NCBI GenBank assembly: GCA_032821775.1
Contig: JAVLRN010000005.1
Span: forward strand, 1,612,001-1,676,000
Source: Sanguinoderma infundibulare
Lineage: Eukaryota; Basidiomycota; Agaricomycetes; Polyporales; Polyporaceae
DNA length: 64,000 bases
Reading direction: 5' to 3'
Shown here piece by piece: positions 9,060-21,200 of this stretch. The position numbers and the translations under genes are program-made. A model generated the notes under the pieces. That model saw nothing but the letters and a program-made list of their open reading frames with translations, had not been told where the DNA came from and did no database searches. The stretch's first letter is position 1, and each line of letters starts with the position of its first letter.

Positions 9060-10747
9060 ATGTCGTCTGTCACTGGTTCGGACGCTTCTGGGGATGATGA
9101 TTTCATCCCGGAAGTCATCTCCGCCTATCAAACCAAGTGAGTCATGACCGGCTTGTTCTGGGGAGTGCCCTTCGTTCTGACGCTGACGCGATCGTGCTTT
9201 TTTCTCACTTTAGCCAGTTGGCTCAGTACATTGCAGTCTCGGCATTCAGTCCGTTTGATCCAAGCTACTGCTTGCAGCCTTCACTGATTTTGCACTCACA
9301 GCTTTCTTACTCTTTGACTATTTATTAACTTTCGACCGCGAAGTCCGTTACGTCTGGGGCCACAAACGGACGTGGGCGAAAGTGGTCTTTGTTCTCAACC
9401 GGTACATTAGCCTCCTTCAAGCTTTCGCTGCACTCTTGTCTGTCTCTTTGCCTGCAACGTTCTTTGTGCGTCTCTTCTTTCTCACTTCCAGCCTACCTAC
9501 CGTTAACACTGACGGCGTTGCTCAGAGGTAAGTCGCAGCTCAGACCGTTGTCAATGGACCTGCCAGGGGCCAACGCCGGATTCTTTCGTAGCTGTGTATT
9601 TTTACAACGTACTATAGCAGCGTGTCAAGTCTCTCTGTATGCCGTTTGGGCAGGTAAGCAATCAAACCCTTCGGTTATCCGAGAAGTACTAACAATATGC
9701 CAGTGTTCTCCGCCCTGAGAGTTTATGCCCTCAGCGACAACCAAAGGGTGGTTGCGGTGCTCGTTGGGCTACTGTCCTTAGGGCCTGCTTCGACGTATAT
9801 TGTGGGTCTTTTTTTGCCCTATCACTTGACTGCGTTCAATGACAGGACAATGGCAGGCCATTTCTGGGTTCGCCGACCTCGAAGTTGACCCCATCCTGCA
9901 ATTGGACCCTCCCCCGAACCTCTGTTATAGCGGCTTCGTGACAAGCATTCAAGTATACCAAACGTGAGTAGACATGGTCTCATGGATTTCCACCCATTTC
10001 ACTGACATGATTGATGCACATCACCTCAGCCGTGAGCATTAATGCACGCCTTCGTCCTTCGCCCAGTCCAGTCCTTGACACACGTCTTCTTTCTGGCAGT
10101 CGGCGTAATCACGCACGGCGCGCTCATGCTCGCGGAGGTCATCGTGATCGTGGTGACATTCATCAGAACCTGGGATCTCGTTCCGAGGCAGAACCGACCC
10201 CAGATGGTCCAACTTCCTCGGCTGATCCTCAAAGAAGGGATCCTCTATTTCCTGTGAGCGCATACTCCTCCCCCACCCGTCCACGCGCGAAATGTAGAAA
10301 GCTGACTCCCTGGGGCTGGCAGGGCGATGGTGCTGATCAACAGCACCCAAGTCATCTCGGATTTCGTCCAAGAGGCTCAGTTCGAAGCGGCCTGCGTCAT
10401 CTTCAATCTGTAGGGGGTCGTCGATCTTTCATGGGATGTCCCTGAGATCTCACATTGGAGCCTGTGTTAGACTGGTGCCCATATTGGTATCGCGGTTTTA
10501 CTTCAACTTGGACGACATCCGCAGGGCAGAAGCGGAGAACAAACCCGAGTTGGAGCGAACCAAGACGTCTCCGTGGAAGCTCAAGGTAAGGACAAACTGA
10601 AAAGAATTGGTGCGGTGACTCAGCATTCGAACACAGCCTCTCCCGCAGATTCCTGAATTCGAGGTCGACGACACAAAGGTCCGCTATGTAGATGAGGTGT
10701 TCCAGTACAACGGGCGTGTACTAGGCAGAAGCGCCACTTACGCCTAG
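9060..10747 (+). CDS. DUF6533 multi-pass membrane protein, paralogue B (twelve exons, two 2-nt exons)
   Basis: Tandem paralogue of the gene at 6685. It shows FDYLLTFDREVRYVWG, VLNRYISLLQAFAALLS, SCVFLQRTIAACQVSLYAV, SALRVYALSDNQRVV, a long segment with CYSGFVTSIQVYQT, LGVITHGALMLAEVIVIVV, KEGILYF and PILVSRFYFNLDDI. Exons: 9060-9136, 9214-9248, 9302-9465, 9526-9527, 9592-9653, 9704-9801, 9857-9963, 10030-10031, 10100-10253, 10323-10409, 10471-10585, 10649-10747; total 1002 nt, 333 aa, TAG stop. Exons 2-6 and 10 have exactly the lengths of their counterparts in paralogue A (35, 164, 2, 62, 98 and 87 nt), and the second 2-nt exon is also shared. The function of the family is not known. Sequence divergence outside the hydrophobic cores suggests an old duplication. 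Confidence 0.88.
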
Positions 10748-11039
10748 ACTGCGAGTGATGGCTGGAATCTACTTATCTCGTTCTCTAACGTGTCCTCGAC
10801 TTCTTTCGTTCTTCATAAGTATTTATTTTAAGTGTAACGTTGCACTTTGATCCACCTTCGCTTTCTACTTCTTTGGCCATCTGGTGCCAGTTTTTGACCT
10901 TATATGTATTGGTTTTGGTTCGATATTTGTAGCAAATACATCTCGTGATATGACTCTCCTTTTAACGATGACAACGTACAGTGCTGATAGCACATGCGGC
11001 TCTCCGGGCAAGAAAGGGCTTCTTCTAGCAGCGCGGGCA

Positions 11040-11909
11040 TCACTCCCAGTTCTCGAAGTTGACGGAATAAATCTGTTTACAGGACACCTTGTGCCTTGGC
11101 CAATCCTGCTTCTGACACTCGACGCTGCGTCAGCGGAAGGGTTAGCCACAATCCCGAGGGACCAAACCAACCCGAGCCAAATGGACATTTGCAGACGCAC
11201 CTGCAATACCTGGACATATGCGGCGGTTCAGTGTTTGTATTGCATATAAGATATAGTTCTGGACAAGCACGGCGTACCTCGTCAGCTTGCACTTGCTGCA
11301 CTTCATCAGCGAGCTGTCGACAGCCGACGCGTCGCGCTCGCAGCACGCACAGCTCCCAGCGAGCGGAAAGACCGCGCCAGGCGGCTTCGGTGGCATGACG
11401 GGCATCGGCCCGAGGCGGCCCATATTCATCATGTTCATCATGTTGTGGTGCTCGGTGAGGTTTCGGATGACGTGCGGCTCGTCCATGTCGCAGACGTGAT
11501 GGATGTAGATGATGAACCGCGGCGGGTCGAGGTGCTGCCAAGAGAGCGTCTGCACATGCGTCTCTCGCGAAGGTTTGCCTAGATTTGGACATGGTCTCGT
11601 TTGAGTGGCACAAAGACACGGGAAAAATGGAAGGGATCTGACCACAGAACTCGCAGGTCCATGTCTTCGAGTGCTTCACGTCGCGTGTCATGGACCTTAT
11701 AGCATGCGGTATGCGTTCCATGTCGCGGACCTTGGGGAGGTGGAAACGGACCATGACGCGTCTCTCCTCCCTGTATGCGCGATGCGATATGTCAGATGGC
11801 GGCGTTCTGCGCAAGTATAGAAGGGGCCATACCAGCCATAACCGATGAGCTCAATGTTGATCTTGTCCTGGCGTTCCCAGTCTTTGAGTGGCTTCGGCAA
11901 ACCGGCCAT
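11040..11909 (-). CDS. MYND-type zinc finger protein, 199 aa, with a 9-nt exon
   Basis: Small basidiomycete protein with a C-terminal MYND finger, a zinc-binding protein-interaction module. The start at 11909 gives MAGLPKPLKDWERQDK; a middle part reads VRFHLPKVRDMERIPHAI and TWTCEFCG. The finger reads CACCERDASAV, then CSKCKLTRYC, S, VECQKQDWPRH and a final C two codons after HKV, that is Cx2C, Cx2C, YCx3C, Hx3C. Exons: 11909-11833, 11770-11643, 11578-11278, 11209-11201, 11124-11040; sum 600 nt. The fourth exon, GTATTGCAG, supplies Tyr, Cys and part of Arg and Ser of the motif RYCS, so it is essential for zinc binding. The other domains are not recognised. The gene downstream on the other side (10748 and below) is convergent. 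Confidence 0.87.
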
Positions 11910-13371
11910 GTTGAGCGAGACGCCTGCGAAAGCGAGCGCTGTCTTCTTTCGAGACTTTGCAAGAGGTGATATTCGAGATCGAGGGCGATATTGTCGATGG
12001 CCCTGCGGTGTCTCTGGACTCCTTAAACGAGTGCTGGGATGGTGGAAGGAGAAAGAAGAGGTGTAATAGAAACAAGTATGTACGAAGCGCTCGAGAGTTG
12101 TGGTGGTCGTGGGACGATCGTCTTGGCCCACAGCAGGCCATTTGCTTTCCTCCAAGACAAATATTCTGTCGCCTTTCCGCTCAGAGGAAAATTTGCCTTC
12201 GACGCAGCGCCAGTATCGGTGTAATGTCCTACCTCTACGACCCGTGCGGCTGCCTGCGCCCTCTGATTCGCGATGCCCGCGAAGCTGGAGGGTTGGGAGC
12301 GTTTAATGTAGACGAGTGGTGGACGGGAGGTCGCTGGTCACAGTAAACGCAGCCTCGGTACTGGATACTGACAATAGCGGAATTCGCGGGAAACTCGAAA
12401 CGTAGGGGTTGAGATAGAGTCGAGTTGACGTACGTGGGATGTACGCTTGCATCGGCGCTCTGAGTCTAGATGCTTCGTCCTTGCAGTGTCAATGCACATT
12501 GCACACATCGCACTCGAGCCTACTAATTGAGAGGACATCCAGAAATACCCTGAACAATCAGGGGCAATTGGTGTTATCACTCACTGGTTCGCGTCGTATC
12601 CACGCCCGACCGACGTTGTGCCGGGGTTTGGTTTCGGAGAATGCATGCCATAGACCTAGTCGCCGCACACCCTGGATACGTACATACACACATGGCGCAC
12701 ACGCGCCGCACTTCGGCGACATTCGGGTTATAAGTAATAAGTCAGGCTATACAATATCGACGACAGATGACGACGACGTTCGTGGGGAGAGGATATAGAA
12801 ATAATACGTGGCCGGGACGAGAGGAGGGAAGACGGAACGACAAGAACCGAAAACAGACGTTATTTCCAGAGCAGGAGCGGTTGAGAGACTTACGCGACCC
12901 ACCCGTACGCGTCGTGTGCGGGGGGCATGCGCATCTATGACACCGCTTTTACGCAAGCATCGAAACACATGTAATACGACCGAGAAAACACAATCTGAGT
13001 CCTGTCAGGGGGAGTGGGGGGAAGGTGGTTGGGACGGGGGATGGAGATGGAGATGGAAGGGTACTGAGTAATAGACGGACTGGGACAAAACACAAGCAGC
13101 AGCAGCGGGTAGCAACAGCAGCACTACAGTACAGTATACACCAAATAGTACGAGCTCGAGGTAGTAAGTCGCGAAAGCAAGGAAAACATCGACATAATTG
13201 CACGTGTCCGCATCGTACCGTATGAACCTTTGACACATGGTAGCGGCACACGACTGGTCTTTGTGGAGGGTGTGAGGAGGCCAAGCGGCAGACATCAGCC
13301 GGGAAGCATCATGTGCGCGCGTGGCTACTCGCCTCACCGCGTGAGGCTCGGTGCTGAACCGTATCATGGCT
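11910..13371. other. Intergenic, 1.46 kb
   Basis: Promoter side of the MYND gene and 3' side of the Zn2Cys6-like gene. I find no protein or RNA gene. A CAG-rich patch lies near 13094-13130, and purine-rich sequence at 13005-13070. Confidence 0.6.
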
Positions 13372-14921
13372 TCAGCGCCCAGCAGCTCCATCGGCGTTCA
13401 CCTGGTCCTGCAGCTCCTTGACAGCCGTCTGGACCATTCCGAGGATGCCAGAGATGACCTGCAGTTTCTCCTGGTAGTACTGGTGACGCGTCTGGTGCAC
13501 AGGCACGGTGTTGGTGGGGGCGCGAGCGGCGCGCGAAGCGGACGCAGCGAGCGCCGCAAGCGAGTTCTGAGCAGCGTTGCTCGAAGATGCTGCCGCATTC
13601 CCGTTCTGCACAGGTGGCTTCTTCGGAGCCGGCGGGCGCTGAACGGGTGCAGAAGCAGAGGCAGATGTGCCCGCAGCGGAAGAGGCGGCGGCAGCGGCAG
13701 GGCGCTGGGGGCGCGCGGGACGCTTGGCGGGAGACTCGTTGCGCTTGGTATCGTCCTCGGTGGTTGTGCGCTTACGCTTGGGGGCGCGCGCGCTTGCGCT
13801 CTCTCCGTTCGTATCCGCATGCGCGTCTGACAAAGCGGAGGATTTATTCCAGATCGGTCGGATTGCAACAAGGACGTGCGGGACTCACCTCCTTGACCTT
13901 TGCCCTTGGCGGACGTCGACTTGGTCTCGCGCGAGGGGCGAGTGGGAGGCGTGAGAACCTTGGAGCAGCGGTGCCGCTTCATGAAACAAGAGTCGCAGCG
14001 TTGGCGGCTACTGTTCACGACGCAAGTTGTGTTGTTGCGCATGATGCAGTTGGTGCAGCGGTCGTTGCCGGTGAAGGTGTGGTCCTTGAGGACAAAGGTG
14101 TTAGAAGAGCACGAGGGGAGCGACTGTCGGGACGTACGACGCCATTGGCGGCTGCGGCGGAGGCCGATGTGGACTTCTTCTGGTCCGCTTTATGTTGAGG
14201 GGGCGCACTGACGGTGCTACGAGGCTCGGGACTGGAGACTGGAGGAAGAAACGGGAAGTGAGACGCGCGTGTTGATGGGAAAGACGCGATGGACCGACCG
14301 GTTGTGTTGCCCGCAGTGCCTGTTGTTGGGCGTGGAGAAGAAGGTGAGGGAGTTGGGAGGCGAGCATCAAGCTGTCGCTGCGCACCGGCGGGACTGGCAG
14401 TGGGGCCCAAGCTAGGGCTCTTTGGATGTTCGGAGCCGATGGCGTCCTCGTCAGAGTCCCTGCCATCATCAGGGGAGGGCTCGCCGATGCCGTCTCTGTC
14501 GTCGGGGTCGATGAAGTTGATGTCGTCGAGGGCGAGGTCCGCGCGGCGGGCATAGAGGTAGTGCGAGAGAGATTCGTTCTGGTTGGGGCCCTTGAGGTAA
14601 GCGTCTATTTGCTTGAGGGGCGGGGGGAGCGCGGCCTTGTCGGCGGAAGGGTAGCGGGCGAAGGCGCGGTGCTGGAGAGGGCGCGAAGGGTGAGGAGGAT
14701 GGAGCGGAGAAGAAGAAAGAAAAACGCACGGCAAGCGAGAGGACGGCTTGATCCTCCTTCGCGCGGGACTCTGGGGGGAGCTGGAACACGCGGGCGACCT
14801 CCTGGCGGATGTGACGGAGGAGAGCGTCGAAGGAGGGCGCGACGTCCGCGTCGCGGACGGGCGTGGCGGGGGCGGGATGCCTGGGAGGGGCAGCGGGGGC
14901 CAGGGCGGGGGCGTTGGGCAT
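13372..14921 (-). CDS. Zn2Cys6-like nuclear protein, 458 aa
   Basis: Likely transcription regulator. Four exons (14921-14730, 14671-14138, 14084-13889, 13826-13372) add to 1377 nt in frame. The N-terminal half has a helical region SFDALLRHIRQEVARVFQL and ALPPPLKQIDAYLKGP. The cysteine cluster follows at the start of exon 3: C-TN-C-x7-C-x8-C-DS-C-x6-C, with FMKRHRC basic residues between the last cysteines. This is close to the fungal GAL4-type Zn2Cys6 pattern (C-x2-C-x6-C-x5..12-C-x2-C-x6-C) but has one extra residue in the first gap. The rest is Ala/Pro/Ser-rich with a KRKR basic stretch (possible nuclear localization signal) and a C-terminal coiled coil (QYYQEKLQVISGILGMVQT) suited to dimerization. 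The cluster sits internally rather than at the N-terminus. Divergent from the sphingosine kinase. Confidence 0.8.
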
Positions 14922-15285
14922 GGGTGCGAGACTGGGCGGGGTCGATGGTGGGAGACAGGTGGGAGAGGGAGAGACGCGTCCGGCGCCAGTCCCAGGCCGC
15001 TGTCCTGGGCGCAACCCGTCCGTGACCCCGCCCTCGCCGACTGTGACCCCATTGCGTGACAGGGAGCCTGAAGTGTGACGTCACCGGCGTGATGGGTTGC
15101 CGAGAGGCCGAAGCCGGCGAGGGCAGACTACTCTTGCCTGAGGCCGGCGCGACTCTTAAACGTCCATCTCTCATCGCGCCCCAGCAAGCAATGCTGCCCA
15201 CAACGGCCCCATACTCGCCTCTTTCTGCCTGACTTTATCGCCGCTCCAGGCCCCGCCCCCAGCGTCGCGCTTGCCCCTCGCAATC
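14922..15285. promoter_or_regulatory. Divergent promoter region, Zn2Cys6-like gene and LCB kinase
   Basis: A 364-nt GC-rich intergenic stretch between two divergent start codons. No TATA box or other clear element was found. Confidence 0.5.
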
Positions 15286-17564
15286 ATGTCCTTCCCCTCA
15301 CTCTCCCTCGGCTCGGGCTCAAACGCGTCCAAGTTCACCCTCACAGACAAGGAACTCGTCGTGGAACGCACAGCGGACAGTGAGTCTTTATCTCTCGAAA
15401 CGTCAGCGGACGCGCTTTTTCTCACCGTCTCCCAGAGAAATGGCCCGTCGTTCGAACGCCCCTCCGAAACGTCCTCTGGGCCGGGATCGACGACGGCAAC
15501 ACATGCCACATCTCCCTCCTCGCCAAGAAGAAGCCTGCCTCCCCTCTCGCCCTTGTCCATCTCACCGGCACCGTCCCCGAAGCAGATGCCGACGCTGTCA
15601 CCGAGTTCACAGACTCCATCATGGACGCTGCATACCATGGTAATCCTCTTCTCGTCATCCCCGTTCCTGGCCCCCTTTTCTCATCTCCAAAGGCCTCGCT
15701 CCCCGCAGACGACTCAGAGTCATCATAAATCCGAAAAGTGGTCCGGTAAGCCTCTCACAAAATCCGACCTCATTCAACGCCCTCCAGTCAGCACCCGGTC
15801 GCTCATAATTTCGTCTCAGGGAAAGGGCGCCCAACACTTTCGAAAGAAGATCGAGCCCATTTTCCGCGCAGCCCGCTGCCATATTGAAGCAACCTGTAAG
15901 CACCGCAGTTCCGATCCTCGCTCGTCTACCACTTCCCGTCAATATTCACACCACCTCTGCTTATAGTCACTGAGCGCGGAAAGCACGCCCAAGACATTGC
16001 CCAGGCTCTCCCTCTCAACCAGTTTGACGCCGTCGTAGTCTTGTCTGGCGATGGTAGTGTCTATGAGCTCTTCAACGGTTTTGCTGCCCACGCAGACCCT
16101 GCCAACGCATTCCGCATGCCAATTGCCCCCATCCCGTCCGGTTCTGGCAATGGCTCCTCCTTCAACTTGCTTGGCCGTGAGGTTCGCCCCAACCAAAACC
16201 TCTTCGGTCCGCGCCTGTGTCTTACCACGTATACAACAGGATGCGAAGGACATGGCAATAGCCGCGCTGAATGTGATCAAGGGTATGTTTTCCCAAATTC
16301 TATAACCATTCGACCTTCCTCATCTTCATTTCGCCTCTAGGTCACCCAATGAGCGTCGACTTGATGTCTGTCCTGCAGAATGGGACAAGGACCTTCTCGT
16401 TTATGACTTCATGTTTAGGTTCCATGGCTAATCTCGACTTGGGCACCGAGCATTTACGCTTCATGGGTTCTCAGTACGCTCTCATCTACTATTCATCGCC
16501 CGTTGCTCATCAGTCACTACAGGCGATTTGTCCTTGGATTCCTGCACGAAGGCAAATAGCTTTTCCTTCCGCCCCGTGTGACGCAAGTTGACCCATGCCT
16601 CTCCTCCAGTCCTCAAGCATCGAGTGTACCTCTACCGAATCTCGATCAAGGTCGCAGAGTCGGACAAGTACAAGATGCTACAAACCAGGGATGCTCTCCG
16701 TGCTCAAGCGCAAGGCGTGCACGGTACTTCAACATCGACATATCACGTGTCAGCGTCAACGTACACCGGCGTCCCCGAGTTGAAGCACATCGGCCCCAAC
16801 GCAGACCAGGATGGGTGGATCACGTTCGACAAGCCATTGAACTACTTCTACGCCGGCAAGGGCCCCTTCGTCTCCGTCGACCTCATGCAGTTCCCGGCTT
16901 CGCATCCGGACGACGGCCTCATCGACGTTGTCATCGCGGAACGGGTACGTGCCAGTAGTCCTCTTGCTCCTGCGATATCCCGCTCTCGTGATGTCATCGC
17001 AATAAATAATCTCCGGTGCTCATGTTCTTGTATCTACAACGCTAACGTACCCTTTTTTGACGTTGCATGGCTCGTGCCCTCAATCCTTCTCACCCCGATC
17101 GTACGCCCTCGATCTGCGCTCTGAATGTGAAATCAACCCCGAATATCAAATTTGCAATCGAATCCACGCCGGGCCCCCGAACAGATGACACGCATGGCGA
17201 TGATCAAGGCCATGGATGGCTCGGAGCGCGGGGAGCAATACTGGATGGACGTGGTGCGTCTCAGCATTTACCGCTCCCCGCAGATCCCCTCCCACGCACG
17301 TTCTGACTCGCCCGTTGGTTGTTGCATATCTCCGGCGCACGACTCGATTCAACTCAACCTGGACGATAACAGCAACACTGCTTCAAGGCGCACGCGTACC
17401 GCGTCGAGCCGCTCTCGCCCAACGGCTACCTCTCCATCGACGGCGAGGCGTACCCTCACGAGACGTTCGAGGCCGAGGTTCACCGCGGCCTCGGGACGTT
17501 CCTGAGCATGTACGGCCACTACAGAAACGACGAGTTCGTCGACGCCCCTCCGGGGGGCAAGTGA
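15286..17564 (+). CDS. LCB4: Sphingoid long-chain base kinase (sphingosine kinase), 480 aa
   Basis: Phosphorylates sphingoid bases (dihydrosphingosine, phytosphingosine) with ATP in the sphingolipid pathway; the Lcb4/Lcb5 and SPHK family. The start MSFPSLSLGSGSN precedes an N-terminal regulatory domain. The DAG-kinase catalytic domain shows RVIINPKSGPGKGAQ, the nucleotide loop VVLSGDGSVYELFNG, PIPSGSGNGSSFN and, near the C-terminus, LSIDGEAYP. Eleven exons (15286-15379, 15436-15639, 15693-15745, 15820-15895, 15967-16181, 16240-16282, 16341-16473, 16523-16551, 16610-16944, 17185-17253, 17373-17564) sum to 1443 nt. The intron at 16552-16609 has a GC donor (GAAG then GCAAAT); no GT donor restores the frame. 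The introns at 16945-17184 and 17254-17372 are unusually long for this window. Identity is firm; Lcb4 versus Lcb5 is not distinguished. Confidence 0.93.
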
Positions 17565-18261
17565 GCAGCTCCTCCCTCTGCATAGATAGAGTTTGGCATT
17601 GTTTGTTATGCTCAATACTATTACGGGATCGCACATAGTACTACTACTTATGGATACCGTCTCACCCTGCTTTCGCCCTCCTCCGACAAGTCGAAGTCGT
17701 TTTATGTGTAGATATACCCAGGATTCAACGTTGGAAGGTTTTACCGTCGACGCCGCTCTCAATTAGCACCATCATTATCACATGTACATCGTTATCCCAC
17801 TCTTTGCAATGTGTACTCGAGTCGATTGGAATAGAATGTATGAATGTTCTCATTTTTGCCTCGTGCTCGGCGCCCGGTAGAATATGCCACACTCGAAACA
17901 AAGCTACCCCCAAAAAAGTAGGATGCGCAGGAACGACGCGGAAAGAAAGATTGCGAGCGAGTGCGAAGGGGAGAGAGAGGGGGAGAAGGAGAGCGACGAC
18001 CGCGTGCTTTGCCACCGAGAGGGAGATGCGACATTATGCAAGATATTCTAGTCTATGGCACAGGTGTGGTAGAGATAGAGAGTGTGCGGGTGCGACTATG
18101 CGGATCGAACGATATCGCGTGCGAATACAGAGAACAAGTCCGACCAAGTATCTAACTAACTCCAGACAGAGTCCATGCGTGTGTGAGATGCGGGTGTAAG
18201 ATAAGTAAACGAAACCGTCCGTGTGCGATGCGATTGCGAAGGCTCTCTTTACAGATCGTGA
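17565..18261. other. Intergenic between convergent genes
   Basis: 3' flanks of the LCB kinase and the glucan synthase. Purine-rich patches lie near 17935-18000; no gene is supported. Confidence 0.6.
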
Positions 18262-21200
18262 TCATGGGCGAGCTAGAAAGGGGGAAGAGATAGTTGGGTT
18301 AGCATGGGGAAAAGAAGGCAAAGGAAAAGCGGCGCTCACCAAGCTGCTCCTTGCGGTAGAACCAGAAGTAACCAATGACGATCACGAGCTGGCAGACGAG
18401 GGCGATCCAGAATGGCGCGGACGCGAGGGGGCTGCCCGTCAGGCCGTCCTCAAAGTCCCATTGGGCCGCGTCTGGGAAGACGCTCTGTGGTCCGATGCGG
18501 TTTGGTGCTGTTGCGCGCGCGACCATGACGCATATGGACCCGATGACTTGCGCGAAGGCGAGCGTTGCGCACACGTGCAGCCGAGACAGGGTTTGGAGGA
18601 GGATGAGACCGAGGCCGACGCCCTGGATCGCGTCGAGCACACCAAGCCAGAGCCAGAGCGAGATACCGAGATATGGGCCCCCGTGTCCCGCCCATGGGAT
18701 GTAGAGTGCTAGGGAGGACGTACCCCAGAGCATCTGACACCACCTTGGCGCACCGAGGCCAACAGCGAAGACGGGGAGAAGCCATGTGTGGGTCTTGCTC
18801 AGCCAGGTGAGGATGCCCATCATGAGTGCCCAGCAGACGACGAAGAAAGCGACGACGAGAAGAGCGATCTGCCACTTGGGAATGGGCACGTTCCAGAGGA
18901 AGCTCCAGTTTCGTCCATAGGGCTGGGGAGACAGCAATGTCAGACATGCGAGGCAATAGACCGGTGATCAAGCTTACTCCGCTAAGCCAGTAGTCGCGAA
19001 GGATCTCGGACCCAAGGAACCAGAGAACGATCTTCCGGCGGAACAACGTCTTCAGGAAGTTAGGGACCTTAGGTGGCGTTTGTCGGTAGTAGTCTGAGGG
19101 GCGATGATTAGCTAGGGTTTCTTTGACGTGGGAGTGGACTTACCAGGCAAGCCGTAAAGCATCAGGTAGGCAAACAGGAAGCTCATGACCGACAGAGGCC
19201 AGACGATGAGAACGATCCACCATGGCGCGAGGTTGTTCGTCCCAACACCGTCGAGCATGTAACCCCAGTACCACAGCGCGGCGACCCAAATCTGCTGGGA
19301 ACCCTGGACGATGCACGCACGCAACATCCAGACCTCCGTTGCAGCACCGGCTTCCTCACCGAAGTTGAGGCCGAAGAAGCAGAACGCCGCTGCAGAGGCG
19401 ATGGCGTACGACCAGGTAGCGGCGCTCGCCAGTGCATCGTGCGCGACATTGAGCGCCGAGGCGACGGATGGCAGACCGATCATGAAGAACGCGAGACCGA
19501 AGAAGACCCACGGTGCCGAAAGGACGTACACCGACGGCTTCATGCGGAAGAGGGTGTACCAGACAATGGACGCCGCGAGGAAGACACCGCCGAGGACGTA
19601 GAGCTGGAGGTTCGTCTGCGAGTTCGAGCCGGAAAGGAGAGTGATCTGGAAACTCGTCGCGGCCAACATCTGTCCGAGCGCGATGATGATGGTGTACAGC
19701 GGCCAACCGAAGACGTCTCGTGCCAGCGCGATTTGGAGGCCCGTCATGATGACGACGTCGTTGCCGTTAGGGAGCGGCCCGCTGTAGTCGCCATGCAGCC
19801 CGCTCTGAGCGAAGGACAGGCCACTGGGAGACGAAGGGCGCGACGCGTCGAAGGACGAAGGCATTGGCGTTCCCCAGATCGAATCGCGTTGTGATGAACG
19901 AATACTCGCGGCGCTGGAAAGCTTGTCCTTCTTGACCTTGTCGAAGAAGGCCTCCTCGCTCTTCATCAGGAACTTCTCGATCGACAGCTCGTGCTTCGAG
20001 TTGTGGGCATTGAGCATCTGGAGCTTCTGCACGAAGTCCGACGAGACTCCTCCATCGGCGTCAGTGAACTGTGGAGTACGTGTCAGTCATCGCTACTAAG
20101 TCGGCACATAAACACTTGAACGTACCGAAGCGATCGCCTTGTTGAGCGGCGAGTTCTGCTTCTCATCGACGATGGACGCGATCGACTCAACCGAAGACAC
20201 GCGCGAGTGACTACCGAAGGGGCGCGTCGGCGCATCCAAGAACGGATCGGGGGCATGTCTCTGGTCGCGACCGATGGTCTTGTTCGCGCGTTCCAAGAAG
20301 TTGCCAAAGTCCTGTCGCACCTCCGCAGGGGTTTGCTGCCCAGAGAGGTAGTCGGTTTCGTTTTCCGAGATGTCGGTGCTGAACGAACCCCTCCGCCCGT
20401 GGGGGACCAAACGAGGGGCGATTAAGTGAGGGTCGCCACCGGGGGTGGTCAACGTCTCTTGGCTCCATTGTCCCGGCGATCCTGGCGTTCCGGGGTTGCT
20501 GCTGAAGCGCGGGCTCTGGCTCTCAGCGATGCTCCGGCTGTCCCATTCCGGCTGCGACGGGTAAGCCTGGTACTCCGGTTCCCAGCTCGAAGGTTCCTGC
20601 TGATGCACCGACGACGGACTGAACTCCGCGTCCGATGGTCTCCACGCGTTCGACCCCGCGACGTGACGACTCGTGTTGATGCTCCGCTTGTGGAAGTCTT
20701 CCATGCGCTGACGCCACTCTACGACCGGGAACCGCTGCACAGCCGAGCGCGCGCGGAGCATCGCGCGCTCTTCCTCCGTCGACTTCAGGGCCATCCTGAC
20801 CGTCTTCGTGAGCTGAGACATCATGTGCTCCGTCGACGTCGACTCTACCGGGAACCACTACACACGTTCAAAGTCAGCAACAATTTCCAAAGCAGGACGA
20901 CCACAACACGCACCCAACCAGGCATGAGACCGAGACCACCAAGACGAGAGCCGACACCGAGGGCGCCCTTACGACCGAACTCCACAGCGACGAGACCGAA
21001 GGGCTCATCACGCGACGGGATCAGCGCAAAGTCCGCTCCACTGAACAGGTACGGCGGCAGCGCGGTAAACTCCGGCTTCGAGTACACGCGGTCCGGGTAC
21101 ATCTCCATGAGACGAGCGAGCTTCTCCGCAGCAAAACGACCGTAAAGGTCGATGACGGGGCCGACGGTGATGAGCTGGATGGACGGTCGCTTCTCGAGCC

